Source: Paralithodes platypus (taxonomy: Eukaryota; Arthropoda; Malacostraca; Decapoda; Lithodidae). From it: 64,000 nucleotides of DNA. Every line of letters begins with the position of its first letter. Positions within the stretch are counted from its first letter, which is position 1. Shown one piece after another: positions 20,826 to 33,057 of this stretch. The translations under genes were made by a program, and so were the position numbers. Below the pieces are notes generated by a model. It was not told where the DNA came from, did not search any database, and saw only the letters and a program-made list of their open reading frames with translations. The stretch is taken from assembly GCA_032716605.1 (NCBI GenBank), contig CM064480.1, forward strand, positions 45,786,400 through 45,850,399. Direction: 5' to 3'.

Positions 20826-23800
20826 AGAACGCCCTAGCTCACTTTTGATTTTTGTTGCTGAAATTGTTAAGCAAAAATGTAAAAAACTCGCTAATGTGTC
20901 AGTGATACTCCAAACATTGTTCATTGAAGGACATAACCTCTCTGGAACGATGGTTGAGTGTGTCCGATTGTGCAGTCTACACCTGACCATTACTGGTTAA
21001 CTCTCTGATCAGAGATTAGTAATCATGACAGTACTTTCAATTCTAATTGAGCCCTAAGATGTATGGTTTCAGTCTAACAAGCAGGTTGGGGAAAAAAATA
21101 CAGGGCCATATGTGCTTACTGTTGCCCCAGACTATAGGTTAACCACTCTAACCTGATGCTAAAAAGTGTGACTAGTCTCTTTGTACTAACTTGGTGAATT
21201 TGTATTTGCTCGCTTTGAGCTAGAAATTCTACTTCGAGCTGCGTGGCTGATGGTATTGTCTTGAATATTTCTTGTATTTGTCTTAGCAACTGTATTATTC
21301 AGACACAGTACCTTCAGCAAATCAGCTCTAAGCAGAATTTTCTAGTTCAAAGCAACTAAGAGCAAATTCATCAGGTGGGAAAAAAAAAAAAAAAAAAAAA
21401 ATATTCAACTAATCTGATACACTTTCCAGCAAAGATACATTCTTTGACCAAAACAATGGACAAAGAATGTGGATGATAAATGTCCCCACTACCAATATAC
21501 TATTTCTAGGATACTTTCAAGAAGAAAAAAGTAAAACAAATATATAATTATTAAACTTTTTTATTTTCTAATACATTCTTACACTTATGACCATAAAGCT
21601 TTAAATTTTTAGAGTACTGTACAAGGAAAGAAAGGCTTCAATGGTAAGTGAACATGGACAGATGGAAAAAAGTAACTGGGATGTTGGCTTGAATAAAATA
21701 AAATAAGTATCTTGTGTGTTTTCATGTTGTGGGTTCAAGAGTATTTGCATCTCATACAGTGATCAAGGAAAACAGAAAAATATATATATTTGTTTATGAA
21801 GGCAAATTCAAACAAGCACTTTTTCAGACAATATTGATCTGCAGCTTCATTCTGGCAATAATTTAGTCCTTTTTTTGCACTGACATCAGCAGCTAGACTA
21901 GAGACAAAACTCATATACAAGACAATTTTAAAAGTTACCAGACCAGGGTTACTGAAAAATACTAGGGTGAATCTGACTTGAGCTTGGTACATTGTAATAC
22001 TAACTAAGTAGGAATATTCAGGGTTGGTCTCTGATTTCATAAATTTTATTTTAGTAAGCGTATTTCCACATAGCGATTTTAATAAGTTATTTTGCCTTTA
22101 TATTGTCTTTGTCCAAGTTTTGGTTTGTTTAGTTTGCAAGCTTTACATTTTAATTCAGCTTACCACATTAAGGCCCCCAAAATAAACTTCATACAGGCAA
22201 CAATCGGTCTAGAAACTAAAATAAACAAAACCTGAACATTATAAACTTCATACAGCCAGCACTCTATCTATAAACCTAAATTTTAACAAACTCTGAAAAC
22301 AATATAGAGCCCCCCCCGCCCCCACCCAGCATAACCGAGACCACTGACTTCCACTTCAATAATCTGGAAAGCTTATCTTTTGTATTGCGGTACATAAATA
22401 ATTGAAGCCGCTGCACAGGAATTAGGAGTGGTATAAAAAGGCTATAACACTTGTGTGTCAAGTAAGACCATATTAACTGATGGAATATCCGTTCATAACT
22501 TTTAAACTGTCTGTTTTGGCAGTAAATTGTCAAGCGTGTTCTACTAATGTCAGCTTTAGTAGAGTGAACTTTCTACAGTACTCCTAATGTACAGTCGTTG
22601 ACAGGAGTTTCTAGAAAATGTTGAGACGTACAATTATGATACACTGGCGAACTATATTCAACAAAAATTACTTTAGCCACAAATATCAAATTACTGTGAT
22701 TCACTAATTAATGTTTATCATCATTATTTCATCACAAAGTGTTCAAATACTCATGACCACGACTATATTGTACTGTACTATCAATGAGAAAAGGAGTGGT
22801 TGTGGTGGCTTCAACGTATGTGAGCAATGACCCATCCAGTTGATTATAGAGATCAATGCCAAGATCCTTTTCCTCTACCCCTCTCATATCTCATTGTAGT
22901 CTACTGCATCTTGCACATGTACAGCATAATTCAATAGTTCACCGCAGACCTTGTCACCTTGATAATGTGCATAGTACAGTATTTAGAGAGGGAGACAGGA
23001 ACTCAACACTTTTACGATGTGAACCAAATAGTACTATAATAAGTCACAGGTTATTAGAAACCCACAAGGCTGTCGGGGATAAATTATACTGTACAGTACT
23101 GTATACAGTAACTTGGAAGTACACAGTTTAAAAGTAAGATTCTGGTCAAACTATTTATTTTTACTATACCACAATCTAATAGCTGCGTCTTAGTCTGAAC
23201 AACATAATAATGTTTCTGGCTAACAGTGATGTTACCAAGACAATGAAAAATTGCCATACGTTACATGATGCCAAATTTGCTCAGTTGGATAAAGTACCGG
23301 TACTGTATGATTGGTTTTTGGTGAAGTGTGTTGAGGGGTGCCCTCTGACTGGACCAATACTGATTGAAAAATTCAAGGGAATGACCAAAAAAAAAAAAAA
23401 AAAAAAAATCTGGATTACTTCTGCTTCAATCATCAATGGTGAGTTAAGCCATTTATTTCTGTTTATTTACAAACATTATTAATATTTTCCTTGCTTTGTT
23501 TACTTTATTTGGCATATTTGCATATCTTACAAAAATTGTAGGTCTAGGCTACCGCACATCCGTAAAAATTGCCTAACCAAAGTTTTGAAAGAATTGTGAT
23601 TTTTGTATAAATTATGTTCTACTGTATATAATAGCTGTAAATCATAATTTTAACTTGATATAATAAATGATAAAGAAAAACAAAAACAAAACTTGGTTTT
23701 AGGGCTGGTTTCGAATACCGGTACTAGAACTGTAGTCCCTAATTTGACAGCCTGTGACCCATAGTACCCAAGATCTCCGTAAGAGTACGCTACTCGTGGA

Positions 23801-24144
23801 ATCAGTGAAATAGCTGGGAGGCCTGAATACTGTATATAGGACATGGCCCTCATCCAAAGATTCTATTCACAACTGTAAATGAAAAAATATTATACTGTAT
23901 ATAGGACATGGACCTCATCCAAAGATTCTATTCACAACTGTAAATGAAAAATATTAAGTCTTAAAAAGTGTTTAAATCATATCTTTATTTCCTACCATGA
24001 AATCCAAAGTAATATGTTATGGGTGTGGTCATTAAGGTCAATCTTTTGGGGTAGGTTTGGAGTTAGTAACTTGGGGATGGTAATCTTTGTTGGCTGACTT
24101 ACCAAACTAAGAGCATTGCAAACAGTGTACAATATTATCATGTT
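20826..24144. other. No gene seen
   Basis: About 3.3 kb of AT-rich sequence with poly(A) runs near 21380 and 23390, a G/C run near 22308-22325 and many TACTGTA-type motifs. Two near-identical stretches of about 50 bp (atggacctcatccaaagatt and relatives) lie at about 23840 and 23905. No frame has recognisable similarity or codon bias. Confidence 0.5.
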
Positions 24145-24275
24145 GTCATGAATAGTGCATAAATGCGCGTAATTTTGGTGAGTATCCTAGGTCCGAGTCC
24201 TTGGAGTGCCACACGTATTTGTTGATTTCATTAATTGAGTTTAAAAGTAAAGTTGGTTGGCAAAAAAATATGAAT
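24145..24275 (+). mobile_element. Diverged tRNA-derived SINE (family 2), copy 1
   Basis: Contains aatgcgcgtaattttggtga and a B-box-like GGTCCGAGTCC. It matches the better preserved copy at 29338-29495 through the downstream body (cacgtatttgttgatttcat, ttaattgag). Confidence 0.55.
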
Positions 24276-24397
24276 ACAATAGAGGCTGTTTGTTGGAGGG
24301 GAACGATTATCTACACTTATGACAATACTGAGCCTCAAGAGTTACAACTTGTATACCTGTAGTTGGCCACAGAAATTATTTTATGCTTGAAAGGAAA

Positions 24398-25556
24398 TAC
24401 AGGTCTCCTTCACTATCCGATGCACCAATTTACGATATTGTTAGGGTAAGACGGGGTAATTTCGCCGCGGCGCTAATAATTTGCATTCAAACGCCGATAT
24501 CTCCGAAACTATTGCATGGATTCGGCTGCAGTTTGGCTTAGGCTGTAGAGCAGTTTTGGTTTAGGTTGTAGAGCAAGTTTGGTTTAAGTTGTATAGCTAG
24601 TTTGGCTTAGGTTGTAGATCTAGTTTAGCTTAGGTTTTGTTGCAGTTTCGCAGGGCCTGGAGCCGGGGCTAGCGGCGCGTCTGACAGTATGGTCAGGTGT
24701 GTGTTGGGGTGTTTGTGGGTGGTTTGTATGTGTGTTTGTTTGTTTGTATGTTTGCGTGTGACACAGTGTTGGCAGTAGCCATCAGCTGCTGCCTGGTACT
24801 TTGTACTAGCAACCTACACGCCACACCCACACGAGACATGTCCACACCCGCACTAAATACTTCCACACCCTTAGGCCTAATAAATACGTCCACAACCGCA
24901 CTAGACATGTCCACACCCGCACTACATGTCCACAGCTCCACACCCGCACTAGACACATCCACACCTGCACTAGACACAGTGGCGCCTAGGCCTACACGTG
25001 TGACACACCTGCATCTCTGCCCGCCCTGTTCAGTTGTGTGTGTTTTTCTATTGGCATGTTTAGTGTCAGTTTGGGTTTGTGAAAGTTTTCATTGCTTTTA
25101 CCTGCACGCTAGTGTTTTGTCTGGCCATTAATCATATAATATTATCTAGTTTACTAGCTAGATGATGCGTAAAATAGGTCGCGGTGAAATTACCCCGCCG
25201 AGCGGGGTTATTTCGCCGTGAGAGTGACTTTTTTCAAAAATTCGGCAGCATGACCAAAACTTTATATTTTGTTTTCGTTTTTTGGGCATCTATAGCAGAA
25301 AGGCTGAATGTATAGATAACAAATACAAAATTTAAAAATTCCATTTGTGGCAGTTTCTATTCGTCAAAATACGCGATTTTCGGCGAAATTACCCCGTCTT
25401 ACCCTATAGGTTTTTAGGTGTTTGGGTTTGGGTTTTAGCTGGTCCGAGAACGCATCTGCATTGACCCCATTAATTTTATGGTTCGCTGTACGATTTTTCT
25501 ATTTAAGATCGGGTTTTCAGGAACGTAACCCAATCTTAAATCGAGGGAGACCTGTA
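24398..25556. mobile_element. TA-target TIR element (CAGGTCTCC ends) split by a nested insertion
   Basis: Left end TACAGGTCTCC at 24398-24408 and right end GGAGACCTGTA at 25546-25556, with TA at both borders, as for Tc1/mariner-type MITEs. The element's own sequence is about 195 bp and is interrupted at a TA by the 961-bp element at 24444-25404. A second copy in reverse orientation lies at 34144-34312. Confidence 0.75.
24444..25404. mobile_element. 961-bp TA-flanked element with perfect 24-bp TIRs and internal minisatellites
   Basis: The ends GGGTAAGACGGGGTAATTTC and CGCCG are exact inverted repeats, with TA on each side (24442-24443, 25405-25406). This fits Tc1/mariner/pogo-like target choice. 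Inside are a 30-bp-type repeat (tagtttggcttaggttgtag variants, 24535-24650), a minisatellite of ccacacccgcactagacatg-type units (24826-24985), and near 25181-25220 an internal palindrome that repeats the terminal motif. No transposase frame is present. Confidence 0.8.
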
Positions 25557-25923
25557 TGGTATGGTTAACTTACAAGAATAACATTCTATAAAACCTTTAA
25601 TTAGTCATATTATTTTACTATTGCATAAGAAAATAAACTTGAAATTCAACCATACTAGTTTTCCTTCCATACATCAAATCTAGAAGTGCATACAAATTCA
25701 TGTGACCAAGTATTCTAAGTACTCAAAGAGTTAAGGGTAATTTACAACAGACGAAACTGTCAAATATATAAGTAATCTCTGCGGTATCTTTATTTACCAA
25801 GAGGAAGGGAGAGATTGTAAGGAAGGGGAGAGATAGGATTGGGTGAGAGGAATACAAAGGGAAAGATAAATGAAAGTTAAGAAATGAGACAACACTAATG
25901 GCCAATAGGAAAGAAACTAACGT
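25557..25923. other. No gene seen
   Basis: AT-rich with a purine-rich patch near 25800-25870. Confidence 0.5.
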
Positions 25924-26128
25924 GGGTATCACACAAGCAATTTTTCCCCTCAACTTTTTTGCACAACTCTGATCTGGCAGGTTCTGAAATACACATTTAA
26001 AAGGATTCGGTCACATACAATAATCTCCCTCTACTCTACTTGCCATTATCAGCAAAATAGTCTCAAAATGTTACCAGAATGAAGTTGCAGATCAAAAGTT
26101 GAGAATAAAGGTTCTCATGTGATACCCC
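25924..26128. mobile_element. MITE with GGTATCACAC terminal inverted repeats, copy 2
   Basis: Ends GGGTATCACACAAGC and CTCATGTGATACCCC. The inner sequences gcacaactctgatctggca and gttaccagaatgaagttg parallel the copy at 18534-18740. Confidence 0.75.
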
Positions 26129-26519
26129 TTAAGAATGAGGAGGGTTGCAGTACAGTGGCTTACTTATGTGATGGGTAAGAAACTCTGGCTATAAATTTAG
26201 ATTACTGGTATAGTATAAAAAGGTGCATAGTGACTGGACAATTTTAACCAGAAGATCTCAACCAGTGACATCTCAACCATTACAGTATTATTAGGTCAGG
26301 TTAGGTTAGGCTAGGACTTGAAGTTGGCACTGGCTTAGTTGGCCCTGGTTGAGTCAGCACTGGTTGACATCAACGATACTATAGTCTATTTATTATGATA
26401 TTTCTAGACATCCCGACCCCCAGTCTCTCATTACTCAAAAAGGTTTTGATCAATTGAGTTGATACTTCTACCATTTGGGAAGAGTCAACCAGTAAATAGA
26501 TGAGGAACAGATACAAGTT

Positions 26520-26735
26520 TGTGAGTGAGCTGCACAGAGGTGTAGACCTAGAAAGAAGTAAGATCAGGTTCTACGATCTGATTTCCATGTAAAAACTTGA
26601 CAAATGAGGCAGCCCAGAACATGGCTTCCTGGAATTCCACCATTAGAATATGAGACTGAAACCATAGCCTACTTCTTATGGATCGCTCAGTCTTTAAATT
26701 CTGGCTCTGTCTCGAGTCGGCCACCCCCAGATAGA
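26520..26735 (+). mobile_element. LINE 3'-end relic
   Basis: Resembles the 3' end of the LINE at 41900-43450: agaaagaagtaagatcagg, cttgacaaatgaggcagc, the CATTAG...GAGACTGAAACC segment and cagtctttaaatt. It continues into ctctgtctcgagtcggccac, which also occurs at 28610-28640. No coding capacity remains. Confidence 0.6.
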
Positions 26736-27620
26736 AAAAAACAAAAACAAAAAAGGGAATATGTCTGAGTAGATAGAATGATAGATAGATAGTCTTTAAA
26801 TTGTATGTGTATATGGATAATTATTTCAGCTCTCTTTTGACTTTAACTGATATCACATGAGTCCCTGTATCCGATTATCTGCATCAGAGTCTGGTACTGT
26901 ATCCGCAACAATGAAGTATCTGTAGTACCGGTATAGTTTTGGAGTATTTTGGTAATTAATTCATACTTAAAAGTGTTTGTTCCTGATTTTAAGATACAAA
27001 CTTTACAATGATGTCCAAATGCAAGTAACATTGGTCAAATAACAGCCTTTTATTTAGTATATTTTGAATGGGATAAAGTAACCGAGCTGAATATCGGATA
27101 CATGCCTTCGTGTGATGCTGGCATTACAAAAGGCTTGGGTTGATCATTTCTGCTCATCATAATGAATATACTATATAGTACCTGTAGAAGAAATGCGGTT
27201 CTGTTTGAGCTGACATGGAACGAAGGAGAACATACAAAAAAATATAGATATTCAATCAATCCCATGACTATTGTGTGTGTAATCTGCTTAGTAAGAGGCA
27301 TATCTAATTTAACATTATATACGTGTAAGAATTCTACAACATATAAGCTGTTTGAATTATAGTTATCAGTAGAGTGCAAGTAAAATACTTTAAATAATTA
27401 CCTGTAATTTACTTCACAGAATTAAAAATATATTTAAATATATAATACTAACCGGTTTGTAAATAGCCAACTGAAAAAATATCATCCAAGCAGCTTTCAA
27501 ATTTTTTTTTTTTCCTTGCTGGCTTTCTTACATTTATCTTCACCTAGTATACTTTGTTAGAATTTTTTCCTTGCTGCCTTTTTTACCTTAAGATTTATCT
27601 ACTGCATTTTCATAGTTGTA
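26736..27620. other. Probable 3' region downstream of the SLC25A46 stop codon; nothing else seen
   Basis: AT-rich. Because the gene is on the minus strand, this is where its 3' UTR and polyadenylation site would lie. A minus-strand AATAAA is present near 27050, but transcript data would be needed to call the end. Confidence 0.4.
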
Positions 27621-27845
27621 TCAGTCGTCCAGGTTGAGGCTACTTTTGTGCTTCTCCAGTTCTGCTCTGAGGTCTACATCGGGGTATCTGCTGCGAGCCG
27701 GAGAGGGGACCGGGGGGTTGCCTCGGGCCAGGCGGGGGGAGGTGGCGGGGTGGCGGGGGGAGGAGGGATGCAGGCTGGCCACTCCAGGGTGTACAACAGA
27801 GATAGGGGTGTACGGAGCGCTCGGGGTTAGAGGAGTCATCAGTTC
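27621..27845 (-). CDS. SLC25A46: SLC25A46, probable terminal exon with stop codon
   Basis: A consensus acceptor (ttgcag) at 27846-27851 is followed by 225 nt of open frame beginning ELMTPLTPSAPYTPISVV, then a proline, serine and arginine rich stretch (SPRHPATSPRLARGNPPVPS), a charged end (AELEKHKSSLNLDD) and TGA at 27621-27623. It is clearly more GC-rich than its surroundings. The exon starts in phase 0, which fits the phase-0 end of the exon at 43962. Vertebrate SLC25A46 ends near that earlier exon boundary, so this would be a lineage-specific, probably disordered C-terminal tail. It could instead belong to another gene, and no domain is recognised. Confidence 0.55.
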   Translation of the reverse strand, partial: ELMTPLTPSAPYTPISVVHPGVASLHPSSPRHPATSPRLARGNPPVPSPARSRYPDVDLRAELEKHKSSLNLDD

Positions 27846-27851
27846 CTGCAA

Positions 27852-29337
27852 GGGTAGTATGTATGCTCAATTAGTGTACAGTCAAAATCAATACTTCATC
27901 GAAAACCTGAATGATACTTAAGAGTGAAATACAGAGAGGACATTATTTTGATACTTCTGAGACATGAAACAAATAATAATACTTTATGACTACTAGACAT
28001 ATGAGGATTGTCAAGGAAAAGTAATAGTAACTTGAACAATCTATGAGCAACAGTGTTAGCAAACTGTAGTGTTACCTACAGTAGACATACCCAGTATCTA
28101 ATTCTCATTAGCTTAAAAGTTTCTGAGCATTTCTAAACTGGCAATGCAAACCTATCGTATAATACCAATACTGTAAAATATTCAATACCCCACAAAAATA
28201 TATGACGCACTATATATTCATAGTCCAAAGTTGTTTCCCATTATGTTTTAACTCAGCATGTTCACCAATTGTGAAATACTGTACATGAATTTTTCTTTGG
28301 AATTTGCATGATTCCATCATGCTTGTTGACAAACTTTTGAATCCTGGTGTTATGTACAATAATCCTATAAATGATTATACTGTACTGTACTTGCAAAACT
28401 ACATAAAATATATACAGTGCTGTATATATCTTTGCTGTTTCTGTCTGTCTCTTTTACTGTCCTACTTTTCCTTCTGGGGGCAGGAGGCTAGGAATCCTCC
28501 TCCTTTTGCAGACTTCACCTCATAGACGAGACCGTGAAAGGGGCAAGGGAACGCGAAAGTGGTCCCAGACCCTAAGAATTGGAACTTTAAATGTTGTTTC
28601 TGCTCGGTCTCTGTCTCGAGTCGGCCACCCCCAGCTACGAGGTATGTGCCTGAGTATACTATATACATACATACATATATATTAAACAAAAATGTCTTGC
28701 CTGTTGCTCATTAATATCCCTTAGTGTCTATGAAACCGGGAATATATCATTACATATATGATATCATACAGTGTATATTTTAAAAACCTTATCCATGCAT
28801 GCATGCTTGAAAGATTTAGTCTTGGTATACCTAATAGTAACTCTCCAGGACACAAAAATTACAAACAGGCATAATGCTAAATCTGACCCTGGAAAACAGC
28901 CATTAGAATATGTGACTGTGAACATACTCTTTTTAGAAAACACAGTCTTTAGAGTTTATGTATGAACAAAAATTATACAGTACTGTATACTCAGCAAACT
29001 GATTCATCATATAATCTCTTGCTATACAAGTATTGTTTATTTCAAAGTATATATAGGGAGCAAGAACTATAAAAGCAGTTAAAGTTGCTCTATCACACTT
29101 GCAATTTTGAAAACTTGTTTTTTTAATCATAATCATCATCTCCGATGCATTGCTTCCTCCTGGAAAACCCTAGCTAAACGATAATCATGAGAGCATCACC
29201 TCCAGGCTACTTTATCCAAACATGCTTCCTATGCCTATTCAACTACGAGGCAGTTTTTCTTCAATATATTTTTCCACTTTCTTCTCCCATACCATAGCTG
29301 GTCTTCCACAACCAGATGTTCTACTCCTCCGACATCC
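27852..29337. other. Intron sequence with LINE fragments
   Basis: At 28472-28650 a plus-strand fragment encodes a LINE endonuclease-like start (TLRIGTLNVVSARS) followed by the ctctgtctcgagtcggccac motif shared with 26705-26730. At 28850-28970 another short stretch resembles the LINE 3' end of 43370-43450 (cagtctttagagtttatgtatg). The remainder is AT-rich without recognisable content. Confidence 0.45.
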
Positions 29338-29495
29338 ATATCTGTCTTGATAGCGTAATGGTTAGTGCGCTGAATTTTGGTGTGAGTATCCTAGGTTCGA
29401 ATCATTGGAGTAGCACATGTATTAAGTAGTTTCATTGATTTTATTAATTAGGCTTATTTGTAAGTTAATTGGTGGGTTGGTAATAATATGAACAT
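29338..29495 (+). mobile_element. tRNA-derived SINE (family 2), copy 2
   Basis: Begins with a tRNA-like head: TAGCGTAATGGTTAGTGCGC as A-box region and GGTTCGAATC as B box, spaced as in a tRNA gene. A body follows, ending near attggtgggttggtaataat. It would have been transcribed by RNA polymerase III and moved by a LINE. Confidence 0.75.
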
Positions 29496-29688
29496 CTTAT
29501 CTCCACATCTCTCAGTTTGGAGAAGTCCTCATTACTTGCAGTATACAGTATGTCTTACTTTCACACAAGAGTGTTGGGAGAAGCACACTGTTCCTCAGTG
29601 ACTTTTCACTTCTTGACTGACCATTCTTCCTTTCAGCATGCAGTCAAGTTCTCCGATCACCTTTCTCCTTTGCATTTTTTCTCTTTTA

Positions 29689-30025
29689 TAAGAACATAAG
29701 AAAAACGGAAATCTGCAGAAGACCTATTGGCTCATACGAGACAGACTCCTTCTTCCCTACATCCCTTGTAGTTCTTTCTCTACACTAAATATATTTCCCA
29801 CTACAACCTACATTCCCTACACTCCATCTGTATTACAGCTACCTAAGAACATCTCCCACTATAATCTATATACTCTACATATTATCTATCTTATAGCTAC
29901 CTAAATACATCTCCCACTACAGCCTATATCTCCTACACTTCATCTATATCATAGCTACCCAAGAACATCTCCCATTATACAGTAATTTACTGTACATACC
30001 CTGTACTCTAAACAGTATCTATCTA
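29689..30025 (-). mobile_element. CR1-like LINE 3'-end remnant, continued at 32525-32660
   Basis: Starts with the antisense octamer tail (ataagaacataagaaaaacg) and the conserved tctgcagaagacctattggc segment seen at the 3' ends of CR1 copies 1 and 2 (tctgcagaaagc..attggcc), then repeated ctacc..aacatctcccactat blocks. It is split by the RTE-like element. The same sequence resumes at 32525 after a duplicated target of about 44 bp. Confidence 0.75.
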
Positions 30026-32524
30026 TCTATCTATTGCCTGACGCCGTGATCCCCAAAGGGGTGGCCACGAACGAACCACCCCCATGCACCTCTGTCATCA
30101 GTCAGTCGACGCCCCTCCCCCCAACCAGCACCGCCTTCGTTCATGTAGTTCCTCACTCCATCCTTCCACCTCATATTCGGTCTTCCTCTCCCCCTCTGTC
30201 CCTCCACCTCGCTCTCGTACACCCTCTTAGTCATTCTCTCGCTTTCCATACGTTCCATATGGCCGAACCATCTCAAGTTGTTCCTTTTCACACTTTCCAG
30301 CACATCTACCTCCACACCACACCTCCTTCTTACTTCCTCATTAGTCTGTCTATCCCTCCATGTAACTCCGCACGCACTCCTTAACTAACTCATTTCCACT
30401 GCTCTCACTCTTGGTCTGAGCCTCTCAACCAACGTCCATGCTTCGTTTCCGTAAGTCAGTGTCGGGATTACCACACTGTCATGCAAGGACTTCTTCACTT
30501 CCATACTGACCACCCTATTTCTTGTTACTGCTTTTAGCGTTCCTACAACCCTCTTCCCCTGTTGTACCCTCTCCCGCACCTCTTCATCCATAGTCCCATC
30601 TTTACTCAACACACTGCCCAGATACTTAAAAGAGTTGACGATCTCCATAGCCTGACCGTTCAGCTTCACCTCACACTCTGTGACTTCACCCCCTTCGAAG
30701 ACCATAACCTTGCTCTTCCCCGTATTTACCTTCAAATTCCGTTTTTCGCACACTGTTCCAAACTCATTTACCAGACCCTGCAACTCCCATTCATTATCAC
30801 TCATCAGAACTGTATCATCCGCAAACAGCAGTATAGGTAGCTTCCACTCAATTCCCTCCCTTTTCAGCGATACACCAACATCCACTGCTCTTGATAGTAT
30901 TTCTTTCATGACTCCATCCATATATACAACAAACAACCACGGGGACATCACACACCCCTGTTTCAAACCAACATTCAGGTCAAAGAACTCGCTCTGCTCA
31001 CTCTCCACACGTACTGCCGCCTTTGCACCCTCATACATGCTCTTCACTGCTTTCAGCAACTTGCCCTCTACTCCGTATATTCTAAGTACTTTCTACAAAC
31101 CTTCTCTATCCACTCTGTCATAGGCCTTCTCCAAGTCCATAAAGGCAACATACACCTTTTGTTTCTTCTCCAGATACTTCTCCACAACACAATTCAGGGT
31201 AAAAATCTGATCTACACATCCTCTTCCCTTCCTAAAACCTCCCTGCTCGTCGCCTATCCATTTCTCCGTTCTCACTCTCACTCTCTCAATCACTACCCTA
31301 CTGTATACCTTCCCTACTAACGCTTAGAAGACATATTCCTCGGTGGTTACCACACACACTCCTCTTTCCCCTTTGCCCTTATATAGGGGGACTATTATGC
31401 CAGTCTTCCAGTCATCGGGTGCATTCCCCTTCTCCCATGCTAGTTTGCACATTTTCCATACCCATTCTATCACTATCTCACCACCATACCTCAACATTTC
31501 CCCACACACTCCATCTGTTCCTGGTGCTTTCCCCAACTTCACTCTTTTCATGGCTTCCCACACTTCTGACCTCCTGATCCCCACCTCCTCCTCCACTACT
31601 TCTCTTCTTCTCCCTCCCATACCATATCCAGCTATGTTTGCTGGCTCTTCATTCCTTACATTTAGCAACTCACTGAAGTACTCCCTCCATCTTTCGACTC
31701 TCTCTTGCTTCTCGGCTAGCATTCTCCCATTCTTATCTTTCACACCCTTACTGTTTCCCTTGCTACCTTCCCTAACTTTCTTGACTTCTTTCCAGAACAG
31801 TTTCTTACTCTCCCTCCATTTTACACTCAGATTCCTTCCAAATTCCTCATCTACTCTTCTCTTACTTTCCTTCACTACTCTCTTCACCACCCTCTTACTC
31901 TCCACGTACCTCGCTTGTTTCTGTCTCTCGGAATCTTCATTCCCTCTACTACCCAACCACTCTCTATATGCTTTCTTCTTTTCTTCCACAGCTATTCTTA
32001 CCTCTTCTGTCCACCATGCTGTACCTTTCACTCCCCTCCCTCTTCTCCTCACTCCACACACCTCCTCACATGCTGCACAGATCTCATCCTTAAACACCTT
32101 GCTCATCTCCTCCACTTCCTCCATAACTTCCAGGTCGAACCCACCTAGTCGTCTTTCCACTGCTCTCCTGTACTCCTCCCTGACTTCCTCCTCCTGCAAC
32201 CTCTCCACCCTCCTCACCATTCCACCCTCCTCTCGCCTCTCTCCCGCTCTCCTCACCCACTTCTTTTGTATCCTAACCTTAGCTACCACTACATAATGAT
32301 CAGACAGACCCCCTCCAATACCCCTATACACCCTAGCATCCATCACAGATTTCTTCATTCGTTCATCCACACATACATAATCAATCAATGACTTTCGTTC
32401 CACCACTGTCTTATCCTTCATCGTCAACATCCGTTTCCACGTGTACCTGTGGATCATTCTGTGTCGGAAGAAGGTGTTGGCTATCCACAGCCTCCTCCCC
32501 ACACATACGTCCACAAGTGCACTA
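30026..32524 (-). mobile_element. RTE-like LINE, 5'-truncated, with an unusually long target-site duplication
   Basis: A minus-strand LINE ending in a (GATA)n tail (ctatctatctatctatct at 30013-30031 read antisense). The flanking CR1 remnant sequence from cccattatacagtaatttac to cagtatctatc is present on both sides (29971-30025 and 32524-32568, about 44 bp with one 6-bp indel). Such a duplication is long for a LINE. The 5' truncation falls inside the endonuclease. A simple-repeat tail is typical of RTE-clade elements. Confidence 0.8.
30031..32522 (-). pseudogene. RTE-like endonuclease/reverse transcriptase, broken
   Basis: In order on the minus strand: the end of the endonuclease (IANTFFRHRMIHRYTW, LIDYVCVDERMKKSV, GGLSDHYVVVAKVR), a long basic linker, RT with LGKAPGTDGVCGEMLRYGG, GFRKGRGCVDQIFTL, DLEKAYDRVDR, GLKQGCVMSPWLFVVYMDGV and LLFADDTVLMSD, then the C-terminal NLRWFGHMERMES and GRGRPNMRWKDGV segment. 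Frames are shifted near 31310, 31075 and 30385. The gene once supplied both target nicking and reverse transcription. The NTFFRHR..HRYTW and SDHYVVVAK blocks favour the RTE clade, but the clade call is by eye. Confidence 0.8.
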
Positions 32525-33057
32525 CCATTATACAGTAATTTACTGTACATACTCTAAACAGTATCTATCTTATAGCTACCTAAAAATATCTCCCACTACA
32601 ACCTATATCCCATACACTTTATCTATATTATAGCTACCTTTATCTCACTTTCCATTTTACCATATTTGAACACTATCTACCTATTGCCAGACACCATGAT
32701 CCCCAAAGGGGTGGCACACAAATGAATCGCCCCCAGTCAGTTGACGCCCCTCCTTCCATCCAACACTGCTTTCATGCATACCATAGCTGATCACTACAGC
32801 TCCCAAATACTTAAAATGTTCAACCTCTTCCAATTCTCAGTTTCTCAGTTTAACTTTAATTTTTGTTATCATGTTCTTTCTTGACTGTATATTTTGTCTT
32901 AAAGTCTATGGTTTCATGCATTCTTCTCTCAAACGCCATTATCTTACATTTCCCTACATTGACCTTTAACTTTCTCTTCTCACACACCCTGTCAAAATTA
33001 TTGACCACTGTCTGGATTTCTTCCATATTTTACGCCAACCGGACGGCATCATCCGCA

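Noticed and set aside
26290..26320. ggtcaggttaggttaggctagg, resembling the arthropod telomeric repeat TTAGG
   Set aside because: Only two to three imperfect units in unique intron sequence; no array.
27616..27921. Plus-strand frame over the last SLC25A46 exon
   Set aside because: Shadow of the GC-rich minus-strand exon, which has the acceptor and stop in the right places.
31343..32296. Long plus-strand open frame of 317 codons
   Set aside because: It is antisense to the RTE-like LINE coding region and is rich in Ser, Leu and Pro as expected of a shadow frame.
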